64,000 nucleotides of DNA from Sinomonas susongensis (GCF_005877005.1 NZ_SSNH01000009.1:76249-140248), one strand, 5' to 3'. Shown: positions 51,306 through 60,235, counted from the first letter of the stretch. Numbers and translations: made by a program. The notes: a model not told the origin generated them from the sequence alone.

Positions 51306-52736
51306 CTAGGACCGCGCCCCGCGGAATCTTGAGACGACGCTGCGGGCTGCGCGCCGCAGGGGGTCCGGACTTGAAGGAGACGCGCCGGCGGCATTGTCGC
51401 GTTCGGCCCGCAGTTCGCCTTGGAGCCAGTCGACGTGCTGGAGGAGGTTTCCGATGGCGAGCTCATTGCCTGCGTTCAATGGCCCAGCCCAGCCTTCCGA
51501 ACCAGCGGCCAGCACACCGGACCCGTCCTGCCAGATCGGAGCCTCGGGCAGAGCGGTAGGGCTCGCCGGCTGCCCTCGGAGGGCCGAGGCCGCGGCGTCC
51601 CACCAGCGGCCGTGGGCCTCGGCCATCTTCGGGTGCAGTCCGTCGAGGTGGCTGGCGAGCCTCCCCCGGGTCTGGAGAGCCGCCTCGGTCCAGGCATCTT
51701 CCTCAGATCCCCCGAGCTGGCGCAGGGAGCGGAGGAGACCCCGGGCGCCCCAGTTCTCGAGCGCGCCGCCGATCCTGACTTCACCGTAGAGGTCCACAGC
51801 CACCGGCATGACCGGCACACCGGCCCCCAGGGCGAAGACCACGGGGTGGTACCTCGTCGAGAGGACGAGGGAGGCGTCGACGGTGGCCTGCGAGGTCTCC
51901 AGGGCGTTCTTCTGCGACAGGACCTCTGCTTCGACGCCGTCGAGCAGCGCGGCCACGGCCCTGTGGACCTCCGTATCGCCGTCGTCCTGGCCGAAGGTCG
52001 AAACGTGCGGGACGAAGAGGGCCGGGAGCCCGGATGCCCGGGCGGCCCGCGTGACGAGCCGCGCCATGGTCTCTATGTAGTCGCTGCGGCCCATGGCTCC
52101 GCTCCCGGGGGCCAGGGTGACAGCCAGGTAGCCCCCGTCTTCCGAGCGCTGAGTCAGGAAGGACGCGTCGTCGAGGACCCAGGCCGAGGGCACGCCGAGG
52201 TCGTCCAGCAGCTCCTTCGACTCTCGTTCGCGTGCACCCACGAGCCGGGCGTCGGCGAGGACGGGACCAAGATGGGCGGCGTCCGGGGCGGTCAGGACCG
52301 GACCCACGGTCTGCCCCGACACCACGACACGTATCCCCTGCTGGGCAGCGAGGTGCATGAAGGCCATCCGCTCGAAGAGCAGTCCTCCGTACTGGGAGGT
52401 CAGATTGCCTCCCCCCGCAAGGAGGAGTGCCTCGCACCCTTCGAGGGCTCCGAGGATCGCGGCGCGCAGTGCGCGGGTTCCTTCCGAGGCGCTCCGGCCG
52501 GAGGGGTCGAGCAGCTCTTCGAAGGCCCGATGGCGCTCGAACGCGTTCCAGGGGACCTGGGGCCTCAACCGGGCGGGCTTCCCGTATTCACGTTCGGATT
52601 CGCTCGGATCCCGGGTCAGGATGACCAGGTCTTCGATTCCGCGGGCCTCGAGCTCGCGGGCTGCTGCGTGCGCCATGGCTTCATCGCCCACGTGGTACTG
52701 GGTCTGGCCGACGTCGCCGAGCACTGCCGTCTTCAT
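51306..52736 (-). CDS. Polysaccharide pyruvyl transferase family protein
   Basis: A 476-aa enzyme that would move pyruvate from phosphoenolpyruvate onto a sugar, as a ketal. Seen: AVLGDVGQTQYHVGDEAMAHAA, LLLAGGGNLTSQYG, VVVSGQTVGPV, SLVLSTRYHPVVFALGAGVPVMPVA and VLDDASF. It is longer than CsaB (about 360) because of a C-terminal part of about 110 residues with a predicted helix (LLQHVDWLQGELRAERDN). It follows a glycosyltransferase (four-base overlap). SLH-type proteins downstream may bind the pyruvylated glycan. Confidence 0.9.
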   Translation of the reverse strand: MKTAVLGDVGQTQYHVGDEAMAHAAARELEARGIEDLVILTRDPSESEREYGKPARLRPQVPWNAFERHRAFEELLDPSGRSASEGTRALRAAILGALEGCEALLLAGGGNLTSQYGGLLFERMAFMHLAAQQGIRVVVSGQTVGPVLTAPDAAHLGPVLADARLVGARERESKELLDDLGVPSAWVLDDASFLTQRSEDGGYLAVTLAPGSGAMGRSDYIETMARLVTRAARASGLPALFVPHVSTFGQDDGDTEVHRAVAALLDGVEAEVLSQKNALETSQATVDASLVLSTRYHPVVFALGAGVPVMPVAVDLYGEVRIGGALENWGARGLLRSLRQLGGSEEDAWTEAALQTRGRLASHLDGLHPKMAEAHGRWWDAAASALRGQPASPTALPEAPIWQDGSGVLAAGSEGWAGPLNAGNELAIGNLLQHVDWLQGELRAERDNAAGASPSSPDPLRRAARSVVSRFRGARS

Positions 52737-53779
52737 GCGTTCCTCCCCCGATCAGAGGCCGGAAGGGCGGCTTTCAGGCGGGCTGCCAGGCTGCGGACGG
52801 CGCGGTGGCCCCGGCGGAGGCGCCACGTGCCAGGAAGAGTGGACTCCCGGACCATGTCCTTGAGGTCATGCAGCTCTCGCTCGACTCGATCAAGGTGCTC
52901 GTGCAGCCGATGCATCTCGAAGCCAAGGAGCTCCCTCTCGTACAGGAGTGGGCCGAGCCCGTTGGCCTGGGCGTGCTCGCGCAGGAGCCGGTCGCGGACC
53001 TGGAGCGAGAACGCATGGTGGTCGGCGAGTCCTGCGATCATGCTGTTCGCTTCCGAACCGCTCGCGTCACGGCGCTGGTTCCAGAAGGCGAGGGGCCTTC
53101 CCTTGATGAAGCCGACGCGGTGCTGGACGACGAAGCGGAGGTGGAATTCCCAGTCGCCGACGACGGGAAGGCTCTCGTCGAAGCCGCCGAGAGCCTCGTA
53201 CGCCTCCCGCCGGAACAGGAAGGAGATCGGGACGAACCTGTTGTAGTGCAGCAGGTCCACCAGCGTGATCGCCTGCATGTTCGGCTCCAGCGGGACCCGT
53301 TCCTGGACTTCGCGTCCGTTCTCCGTGAGCTGCTCGAAGACGATCTCGGTCTGAACGGTCACCCCGCCGTCCTCGGGGTGGGCGTCGAGATAGGCGACTG
53401 TCTCGGCCAGGAACTCCGGCGCCCACTCGTCGTCGTCGTCATGGATGGCGACGTACGCGCCCTCCGAGGCTCGGATTCCCTGATTAGATGCTGCTTCCAT
53501 GCCGCTGCTGTCCTGATTGTGCAGCACGCGCACCCGCCCGGCGAGCCTGTCCGCGTGCTCGGCGAGGACCTCCTCGACCTTGTTCGGATCACCGCCGTCG
53601 TTGACGACGACGAGCGCCCAGTCCCGGAACTCCTGGGCCAGAATGCTTCTGAGCGCGCGCTGCAGCAGGCGCGGCCGGTCTTTCGTCCGGGTGATGATCG
53701 CGACGCGCGGCTGACTCTCAGAAGACAAACTTCGACCTCGTAAATGGCAGGGTGAGCGCCCCTCAGAACCAGGGCGCAT
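52733..53779 (-). CDS. Family 2 glycosyltransferase
   Basis: A 348-aa GT-A-fold transferase. VAIITRTKDRPRLLQRALRS and VVVNDGGDPNKV at the start, IHDDDDEW (DxD) near residue 115, EALGGFDESLPVVGDWEF near residue 194. A C-terminal helical part (HRLHEHLDRVERELHDLKDMV) may form a coiled coil. The start is uncertain: ATG 53779 has no ribosome binding site and TTG 53728 is an alternative. First gene of the two-gene unit with the pyruvyl transferase; probably adds the sugar that is then pyruvylated, though the order is inference. Confidence 0.9.
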   Translation of the reverse strand: MRPGSEGRSPCHLRGRSLSSESQPRVAIITRTKDRPRLLQRALRSILAQEFRDWALVVVNDGGDPNKVEEVLAEHADRLAGRVRVLHNQDSSGMEAASNQGIRASEGAYVAIHDDDDEWAPEFLAETVAYLDAHPEDGGVTVQTEIVFEQLTENGREVQERVPLEPNMQAITLVDLLHYNRFVPISFLFRREAYEALGGFDESLPVVGDWEFHLRFVVQHRVGFIKGRPLAFWNQRRDASGSEANSMIAGLADHHAFSLQVRDRLLREHAQANGLGPLLYERELLGFEMHRLHEHLDRVERELHDLKDMVRESTLPGTWRLRRGHRAVRSLAARLKAALPASDRGRNA

Positions 53780-53969
53780 GACGTGACTGGACCGCCCGAA
53801 CAGCGGCCAGCTGCTCAGCCATTCTATCGGGACCGGCCCCGGGCTTTTCGGCTACATGGATACCTGCCTGCACCGCCCCATTCTGGCGCGCGCGGCTTTG
53901 ACGGATCCGTCATGTTTCAGACTGGGGGATGAAAGGGTATGACTGGAAACGGGTTGTCCTGTCAGACTT

Positions 53970-54020
53970 CAGGAAAGACTGTTCGTGCTCCAGGAAAGTC
54001 TGTTCGTGCCGCAGGAAAGC
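53970..54020. repeat. 21-bp repeat, about 2.4 copies, upstream of the S53-SLH gene
   Basis: CAGGAAAG(A/T)CTGTTCGTGC occurs at 53970-53988 and 53991-54009, with a partial third copy from 54012. The frame is open through it and would encode RKDCSCS-RKVCSCR. It lies 40-90 bases before ATG 54058, so it is either leader DNA or an N-terminal extension. Confidence 0.85.
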
Positions 54021-54057
54021 CGCCTCCGCGGTGATTGGCATGCATCAGGAAGAAGGA

Positions 54058-55887
54058 ATGCCGTTGAAGTCCTCTCGTCTGCTCACTTTGCTGCTCGCGA
54101 GCGCACTCTTCGTCCTCGGCGCCGTCCCCGCTCCCGCCTCGGCTGCGGAGGTCCCAACGGCGGCGGGGGCAGCAGTTCCAGCCAGCCACGTCGCGACCGG
54201 CAAGTCTCCGAATCCCCACGGCGCCCAGGTCCCGGACCAGCTGAAGGGCCATCGGCATGCCAAGGTCTGCCAAGCCCCGAAACCCGGCCGCATGGCCTGC
54301 AATGCGGTGGCCGACCTGGACGTCAGCGGACAGGTCGCTCCGAACGCGCTCCCCTACGGCTACTCCCCCGCTGACCTGCAGTCGGCCTATCAGCTGCCCG
54401 GGGGCAGCGCTGGTACGGGGCGCACCATAGCGATCGTGGATGCCTACGACCAGCCCAACGCGGAATCAGACCTTGCCACCTACCGGAGCAAGTACGGCCT
54501 CCCACCCTGCACCTCGTCGAGCGGCTGCTTCACCAAGCTAGACCAGCGCGGAGGAGCAAAGTTCCCTGCCGCGGACGCGGGCTGGGCTCAGGAGATCTCG
54601 CTGGACATGGAGATGGCCGCAGCAGGGTGTCCGAACTGCAGGATCCTGCTCGTCGAGGCGGACAGCGCTTCGATCGACGATCTGGGGACCGCAGTGAACA
54701 CCGCAGTCGCCCACGGCGCGGACGCGGTGTCCAACAGCTACGGCGCCCCCGAGTTCAGCGGCCAGAACACCTACGACAGCGCGTACTTCGACCATCCTGG
54801 GGTCGCTGTCACTGCCAGCAGCGGCGATCAGGGCTACGGCACGGAATACCCGGCGGCCTCGCCGAAGACCATAGCCGTGGGAGGAACGAGCCTGCTACAG
54901 GACGCCGCAACCGGCGCGTGGAGCGAGTCGGCCTGGCAGTACGGCGGAAGCGGCTGCTCAGGCTATGAGGGAAAGCCTGCGTGGCAGAAGGACAACGGCT
55001 GCGGCGCACGGACAGAGGCGGACCTTGCCGCGGTCGCAGACCCCTCCACCGGAGTAGCTGTCTACGACAGCGTCCCGGGCCCCAACGGCCTGAGCGGCTG
55101 GCTCGTCATGGGCGGCACCAGCGCCGCGGCACCTCTCGTCGCCGCCGCCTACGCAATGGCGGGCAAGCCCACCACCGACTATCCCGGCAGCCTCCCCTAC
55201 TCGGCCCCCACCGGGCTCTTCGACCCTGCTTCGGGGAGCAACGGCACCTGCAGCGTGGCGTACCTCTGCTCGAGCCTGCCGGGCTATGACGCACCCACCG
55301 GCAATGGGACCCTCCGGGGGCTCAGGGCCATCGCCCCGCGCCAGTGCGGGTTCACCGATGTCCTGACCGTGGACCAGTTCGCCTCCGATATGTGCTGGAT
55401 GGCATCGGCAGCAATCTCCACCGGCTACCCCGACGGCACGTACCGGGCCACTGCCCCCGTGACCCGCGACGCCATGGCGGCCTTCCTCTACCGGCTCAAG
55501 CACTCCCCCGCGTTCACGCCTCCTGGCACGTCCCCGTTCACGGACATCAGCCCGTCCACCCAGTTCTACAAGGAGATCACCTGGCTGGCCTCGACCGGCA
55601 TCACCACCGGCTACCCGGACGGGACGTACAGGCCCCTCGCCTCGGTCAACCGTGACGCGATGGCGGCCTTCCTCTACCGTGCCGCCGGATCCCCTGCCTT
55701 CACGCCGCCCGCCACGTCTCCGTTCACGGACATCACGCCGTCCACCCAGTTCTACAAGGAGATCACCTGGCTGGCCTCGACCGGCATCTCCACCGGCTAC
55801 CCGGACGGCACCTTCCGGCCGGGAGCCGCCGTCACCCGTGACGCGATGGCGGCGTTCATGCACCGCTATTCGACTTACCTTGGCTGA
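54058..55887 (+). CDS. S53 (sedolisin-type) peptidase with three C-terminal SLH repeats
   Basis: A 609-aa exported protein. Signal peptide is SSRLLTLLLASALFVLGAVPAPASAA. An N-terminal pro-part is followed by an S53 domain with Glu179 and Asp183 in QEISLD and Ser355 in GGTSAAAP. The Ca end is altered (DPASGSNG, GYDAPTGNGT). From about residue 440 come three SLH repeats ending in (T/N)RDAMAAF(L/M); the second and third are almost identical in DNA. So it may be a protease held on the cell wall. ATG 54058 follows AGGAAGAAGGA; ATG 54040 and 53929 are alternatives. Confidence 0.9.
   Translation: MPLKSSRLLTLLLASALFVLGAVPAPASAAEVPTAAGAAVPASHVATGKSPNPHGAQVPDQLKGHRHAKVCQAPKPGRMACNAVADLDVSGQVAPNALPYGYSPADLQSAYQLPGGSAGTGRTIAIVDAYDQPNAESDLATYRSKYGLPPCTSSSGCFTKLDQRGGAKFPAADAGWAQEISLDMEMAAAGCPNCRILLVEADSASIDDLGTAVNTAVAHGADAVSNSYGAPEFSGQNTYDSAYFDHPGVAVTASSGDQGYGTEYPAASPKTIAVGGTSLLQDAATGAWSESAWQYGGSGCSGYEGKPAWQKDNGCGARTEADLAAVADPSTGVAVYDSVPGPNGLSGWLVMGGTSAAAPLVAAAYAMAGKPTTDYPGSLPYSAPTGLFDPASGSNGTCSVAYLCSSLPGYDAPTGNGTLRGLRAIAPRQCGFTDVLTVDQFASDMCWMASAAISTGYPDGTYRATAPVTRDAMAAFLYRLKHSPAFTPPGTSPFTDISPSTQFYKEITWLASTGITTGYPDGTYRPLASVNRDAMAAFLYRAAGSPAFTPPATSPFTDITPSTQFYKEITWLASTGISTGYPDGTFRPGAAVTRDAMAAFMHRYSTYLG
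55527..55808. repeat. Near-identical SLH repeat units in DNA (186-bp period)
   Basis: About 96 bases at 55527-55622 recur at 55713-55808 with only four or five changes. Matching segments (for example CAGTTCTACAAGGAGATCAC) occur again near 56420 and 56620 in the next gene, so recombination between them is possible. Confidence 0.85.
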
Positions 55888-55962
55888 GGTCCAACTGCCA
55901 TGGCTGGGGGCAGACGTCGAAGCCTTCTGTTGCCCGAAACGACTGGCGCTGGCTAGGGTTCA

Positions 55963-55988
55963 AGAGCCGGTGCCTGAGTGCCGGTTCT
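55963..55988 (+). terminator. Possible terminator after the S53-SLH gene
   Basis: AGAGCCGG pairs with CCGGTTCT (one G-U pair) with a 10-base loop. There is no T run; weak evidence. Confidence 0.35.
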
Positions 55989-56031
55989 CTGGGCGGGTCT
56001 TTCCGTCCAACGAGCGGAAGGGCCCGGTGCG

Positions 56032-57471
56032 ATGCTCCGTGGTGTGGTGGCGCGTGTCCTAGTCTGCGCGGCCGTGGTGGTGGCTGGCGTGTTGGGCACC
56101 CCCTCGGGCGCCCTGGCCGCAACGCCGGCTGGATCGGCGTCGTCCGTGGCCCGGGCGCTTGCAGTGCCGGCGACGACGCCCACATCGTCCGGCTCCTTCG
56201 CGGACGTGCCGTCGGGGTCGCAGTTCTCCACAGAGATCCAGTGGCTTGCGGATCAGGGGATCTCCACCGGCTGGATCATGCCCGACGGCACGAGACAGTA
56301 TCGGCCGCTGCTGCCGGTGGCCAGGGATGCGATGGCAGCGTTCATGTACCGCCTCGCCGGGTCCCCGGCCTTCACCCCGCCGGCAGATTCCCCGTTCACG
56401 GACATCACCCCGAGCGCGCAGTTCTACAAGGAGATCACCTGGCTGGATGCCCAAGGCATCAGCACTGGGTGGCAGATGCCCGACGGGACCAGGCAGTACC
56501 GTCCGCTGGAGCCGGTGGGACGGGACGCGATGGCCGCCTTCATGTACCGCCTCGACGCCTCCCCGGCCTTCACCCCGCCAGCAGATTCCCCGTTCGCAGA
56601 CATCACGCCTGGCACCCAGTTCTACAAGGAGATCACCTGGCTGGCCACCAACGGGATCAGCACCGGATGGACGGAAGCAGACGGGTCCAAGACCTACCGG
56701 CCGCTGGACGCCGTGGCGCGGGACGCGATGGCTGCGTTCATGTACCGGTTCTATCAACTCACCCACCCGCAGGCGGCCGTCGTCGGCAACGACGTGTCCT
56801 GGCCGCAGTGCGGTGCCACCATGCCGAGCGGACAGGCGTTCGCCGTCGTCGGCGTCAACAATGGCACGGCCTCCAGCACCAACCCGTGCCTGGCCTCAGA
56901 GCTGTCCTGGGCGTCCACCTCGGCAGGGGGCACGAGCCAGCCTCGGGTGGCCCTTTACGTGAACACCGCCAATCCGGGCACGGCGGGCTCATGGTGGCCG
57001 TCGAGCAACACCTACGCCGGGACCCCTGTGTCCAATCCCTACGGCCTGTGCGCCGGCTTGGAGGACGCGGCCTGCTCCTACATGTACGGCTACGCCAAGG
57101 CGTACGACGACGTGACGAGCCGCGGAGTGAGCAGCCCTGCCTCCTACACGTGGTGGCTCGACGTCGAGACCAGCAACAGCTGGTCGACCGACCCTGCGGC
57201 GAACACGGCCGACCTCGAAGGCATGGCCTACTACTTCAACAGTATTGGGGCCCGGATCGGGATCTACTCCTCGAGCGCCCAGTGGGCGCAGATCGTCGGG
57301 ACTGTGCCGTCGACCAGCAGCCTCTACTCCCTCAGCAGCTGGCTCGCAGGGGCATCGACCCCGGCAGCCGCGCAGGCGGGCTGCTCCGCCACCCCGCTCA
57401 CGGGCGGCGGCAAGGTCGCCCTCACGCAGTACATCTCCGGCGCCTACGACTACGACCACTCCTGCGTCTGA
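56032..57471 (+). CDS. Secreted protein with three SLH repeats and a GH25-like/DUF1906-like domain
   Basis: A 479-aa exported protein. Signal peptide VLVCAAVVVAGVLGTPSGALAA, then three SLH repeats (residues about 50-245) each with FYKEITWLxxxGISTGW and RDAMAAFMYR. The C-terminal domain (NDVSWPQCG, AFAVVGVNNGTASSTNPC, WWLDVETSNSW, IGIYSSSAQWAQIVG) has the TIM-barrel pattern of GH25/DUF1906 glycan hydrolases, with acidic Asp/Glu in DVET as candidates. It may cut cell-wall glycan while anchored. The SLH order is N-terminal, the reverse of the neighbour. GGAAGGG precedes ATG 56032. Confidence 0.85.
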   Translation: MLRGVVARVLVCAAVVVAGVLGTPSGALAATPAGSASSVARALAVPATTPTSSGSFADVPSGSQFSTEIQWLADQGISTGWIMPDGTRQYRPLLPVARDAMAAFMYRLAGSPAFTPPADSPFTDITPSAQFYKEITWLDAQGISTGWQMPDGTRQYRPLEPVGRDAMAAFMYRLDASPAFTPPADSPFADITPGTQFYKEITWLATNGISTGWTEADGSKTYRPLDAVARDAMAAFMYRFYQLTHPQAAVVGNDVSWPQCGATMPSGQAFAVVGVNNGTASSTNPCLASELSWASTSAGGTSQPRVALYVNTANPGTAGSWWPSSNTYAGTPVSNPYGLCAGLEDAACSYMYGYAKAYDDVTSRGVSSPASYTWWLDVETSNSWSTDPAANTADLEGMAYYFNSIGARIGIYSSSAQWAQIVGTVPSTSSLYSLSSWLAGASTPAAAQAGCSATPLTGGGKVALTQYISGAYDYDHSCV

Positions 57472-57579
57472 GCCCGCGAGAGGCGAGGCACCGACGAGCG
57501 GCGCCGGATGGCCCAGGGCAAAGCCCGATTGCGCGAAATTGCTCGATGCTGTCAAGACAGGACAGCCCCTCGGGATCGA

Positions 57580-57591
57580 GTTACCGGTAAC
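57580..57591. promoter_or_regulatory. LacI operator GTTACCGGTAAC before the galactosidase regulator
   Basis: Perfect 12-bp palindrome, 38 bases before the lacI start. It shares the GTTAnCGnTAAC consensus with the two sites before the ABC operon. Confidence 0.8.
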
Positions 57592-57629
57592 CTAGAGGGG
57601 GCAGACAGTCGAGTCAGGTCAGGGAGAGC

Positions 57630-58652
57630 ATGAGCAATGAGTCGAAGGGCCGACCGCCGACCATCTATGACGTCGCCGCCCTTGCAGGCGTCTCCCATCA
57701 GACCGTGTCGCGATTCGTCAAAGGCCATACGAACATTCGCCCGGAAATAAGAGACCGGGTTGAGTCTGCCGTGAAGGCTCTCGACTACAAGCCGAACGGT
57801 GCCGCTCGAGCCCTGGCGACGAGCCGGGGAAATCGCATCGGTGCGCTTGTGTACGAACTGATGGAGGTCGGACCGAACAAGATCATCCACGGGGCGAGCA
57901 TCCGGGCCCGAGAGGCTGGATACCTGTTGGACATCGTGAGCCTAGACCCAAATGACGACGCTGCCATCGTCCAGGCAATAGGCCTGATCAACCAGCACGA
58001 CCTCGCAGGAGTGATGGTGTTCGCACCCACGGACCGGGTCATTGACGCCGTCGGCAGAGTGCGATTCACCGTTCCCGTGCACGTTGAGTCAGACATGCCG
58101 CCGCAAGGTTCCGCGACCCCCGCGGCCAACGAGGTGGGGGCTGGCATGCTGATGGACCACTTGGCAGCACTGGGCCACCGCAGGTTCTTCCAGATCGCCG
58201 GCCCCCCGGACTGGCCTTCGGCCCGCGCTCGGGCCGCCGCTTACGACTCGGCACTTGAAAACCTCGCGGACACCACCACCTCCGCAGGTACCGTCCACGG
58301 CGACTGGACGGCGGCATCCGGATACCGGGCAGCGATGGAGATGCCCTTGGATGCCGGGGTGACGGCGCTTGTTGTTGGGAACGACCAGATGGCTCTGGGC
58401 GCATTGGCTGCTCTCGGCGAACGAGGCGTCCGGGTCCCGAATGAGGTGAGCGTTGTGGGCTTCGACGGCATCCCCGAGTCGGAGTTCTACCGACCCTCCC
58501 TCACCACCATCCGCCTAGATCTCGAAGGCCTGGGCGCCTCGGCGATCGACCGTCTCCTCTCCATGGGAGTGGAGGCGGCAGCACCAACGCCCGCTGTGCC
58601 CGCTCCTCCTCGGCTGATTGTGGGTCATTCCACGGCAGCCCCGGGAGCCTAG
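57630..58652 (+). CDS. LacI family transcriptional regulator of the GH42 operon
   Basis: A 340-aa repressor with N-terminal HTH TIYDVAALAGVSHQTVSRFVK (residues 11-31), hinge YKPNGAARALATSRGN, and a ligand-binding domain ending in PSLTTIRLDLEGLGASAIDRLL. AGGGAG supports ATG 57630. Operators with one consensus lie before itself and before the ABC/beta-galactosidase operon, so it should repress both; a galactose-containing sugar is the probable inducer. Confidence 0.93.
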   Translation: MSNESKGRPPTIYDVAALAGVSHQTVSRFVKGHTNIRPEIRDRVESAVKALDYKPNGAARALATSRGNRIGALVYELMEVGPNKIIHGASIRAREAGYLLDIVSLDPNDDAAIVQAIGLINQHDLAGVMVFAPTDRVIDAVGRVRFTVPVHVESDMPPQGSATPAANEVGAGMLMDHLAALGHRRFFQIAGPPDWPSARARAAAYDSALENLADTTTSAGTVHGDWTAASGYRAAMEMPLDAGVTALVVGNDQMALGALAALGERGVRVPNEVSVVGFDGIPESEFYRPSLTTIRLDLEGLGASAIDRLLSMGVEAAAPTPAVPAPPRLIVGHSTAAPGA

Positions 58653-58687
58653 GCCTCCAGAGGCAAAGAAGTCCGCCCCAGACTCTT

Positions 58688-58699
58688 GTTACCGCTAAC
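58688..58699. promoter_or_regulatory. LacI operator GTTACCGCTAAC before the sugar ABC operon
   Basis: Near-palindrome of the GTTAnCGnTAAC type. It is 42 bp from the next one, which allows cooperative binding. Confidence 0.8.
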
Positions 58700-58729
58700 A
58701 CAGAGGCGTAGGGTGATGCCAGCGTTCAA

Positions 58730-58741
58730 GTTAGCGCTAAC
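58730..58741. promoter_or_regulatory. LacI operator GTTAGCGCTAAC before the sugar ABC operon
   Basis: Perfect 12-bp palindrome, 135 bases before the binding-protein start. With 58688 it brackets the probable promoter. Confidence 0.85.
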
Positions 58742-58876
58742 ACAGACGGCCTCCTGCAGCCCCCGATGGGCAGCCGAGGGGCGGGGCACGGAACTTCGCG
58801 GCGGCCGCCTAGTTCTCCACCCGCGCCGGGGCGGGAGTGATCGTCACATCGGAGTGACCGACCATAAGGAAGACCG

Positions 58877-60235
58877 TTGAAGAGAAATCGACTTGCCTCC
58901 GCATCAGCACTGGGCGCGGGGATGCTTGCAGGGGCCATGGTTCTGACAGGCTGCGGAGCGGGAGCGTCGCCTTCGTCGTCCCCGTCAGCCTCTGCCGTGT
59001 CACAGGCGGATATCGACAAGGCCATGCAGACCCCCACCACCCTCACTTTCTGGTCATGGACACCGAAGATGCAGGACGAGGTAGACCTGTTCGAGAAGAA
59101 GTACCCCGCCATCAAGGTGAACCTGCAGAACGTCGGGCAGGGCGCCCCGCACTACGCCAAGATCCGGACTGCGCTGAAGGCTGGTCAGGGAGCGCCGGAT
59201 GTGGTGCAAATGGAGTATCAGGAGACGTCGTCCTTCGCCCTGACCGACAGCCTGTTGGACCTGGCCCCGTATGGCGCCGGAGATCTCAAGGGAGACTACG
59301 TCCCGTGGGTGTGGAATCAGGTCGACCAGGGCGGGAAGGTCTACGGCATTCCTCAGGATTCGGGCCCCATGGGGAACCTCTACCGCACTGACCTCTTCGC
59401 CAAGTCAGGGATTACGAACGCTCCCGCGACCTGGGACGAGTACGCCAAGGACGCGCAGGCCGTGAAGTCCTCCACCGGTGCCTACATGTCAAATCTCGCC
59501 CCGAATGACCCCGGGCAGCTGATGGGACTGTTCTGGCAGGCCGGGCTGAAACCATTCGGCTACGACGGGAACAAGACAGTCACAGTCAACGTAGCCAGCC
59601 CGCAGGCGAAGAACGTCGCAGCGTACTGGCAGAAACTCATCCAAGGTGGCCTCGTGTCAGTCGACCCCGACTTCACGGACCAGTGGTACCAAGGCTTGGC
59701 CAACGGAAAGTACGCAGGATGGCTAACTGCAGCCTGGGGGCCGGTTTTCCTTCAGGGTACAGCCGCCTCGACGGCCGGGAAGTGGAATGCCGCCCAGCTG
59801 CCCCAGCAGAACGCCGGCGAGCAGAAGGCGGGCAACTGGGGAGGTTCGGCGGACGCCGTCCTGAAGACGACCAAGAACCCGATCGCGGCGTATGAATTGG
59901 CCAAATTCATCAACAACGACGCGACCTCGACAAACCAGCTGGCCACGAAGCAGTTCCTCTTCCCAACGGACACGACCGTGCTGAAGGACCCCTCCTTCGT
60001 CGACCAGAAGTCTGACTTCTACGGCGGACAACAGGTCAACAAGCTCTTCGCCGGCATCTCGAACAACGTCGACACGACCTTCCAATGGCTGCCTTACATG
60101 GACTACGCCTACTCCAGCTTCAACGACACGGTCGGCAAAGCGATCGCGGACAAGTCGGACATCTCCGCGAGTTTGGACGCGTGGCAGAAAGAGCTGAAGG
60201 ACTACGGCACCCAGCAGGGATTCACCGTCCAGTAA
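58877..60235 (+). CDS. Sugar ABC transporter substrate-binding lipoprotein
   Basis: A 452-aa family 1 binding protein anchored by lipid at Cys26 (MVLTGC). Seen: LTFWSWTPKMQDEVDLFEKKYP, GAPDVVQMEYQE, YGIPQDSGPMGNLYRTDLF and late AWGPVFLQG. Delivers an oligosaccharide to the permeases; with the GH42 enzyme downstream the sugar is probably a beta-galactoside. It starts at TTG 58877 with AAGGAAG upstream. No ATPase gene in the operon. Confidence 0.93.
   Translation: MKRNRLASASALGAGMLAGAMVLTGCGAGASPSSSPSASAVSQADIDKAMQTPTTLTFWSWTPKMQDEVDLFEKKYPAIKVNLQNVGQGAPHYAKIRTALKAGQGAPDVVQMEYQETSSFALTDSLLDLAPYGAGDLKGDYVPWVWNQVDQGGKVYGIPQDSGPMGNLYRTDLFAKSGITNAPATWDEYAKDAQAVKSSTGAYMSNLAPNDPGQLMGLFWQAGLKPFGYDGNKTVTVNVASPQAKNVAAYWQKLIQGGLVSVDPDFTDQWYQGLANGKYAGWLTAAWGPVFLQGTAASTAGKWNAAQLPQQNAGEQKAGNWGGSADAVLKTTKNPIAAYELAKFINNDATSTNQLATKQFLFPTDTTVLKDPSFVDQKSDFYGGQQVNKLFAGISNNVDTTFQWLPYMDYAYSSFNDTVGKAIADKSDISASLDAWQKELKDYGTQQGFTVQ

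Noticed and set aside
51420-53246. 608-codon plus-strand frame opposite the pyruvyl transferase and GT2 genes
   Set aside because: No protein family pattern; the minus-strand genes have clear motifs and coupled overlaps.
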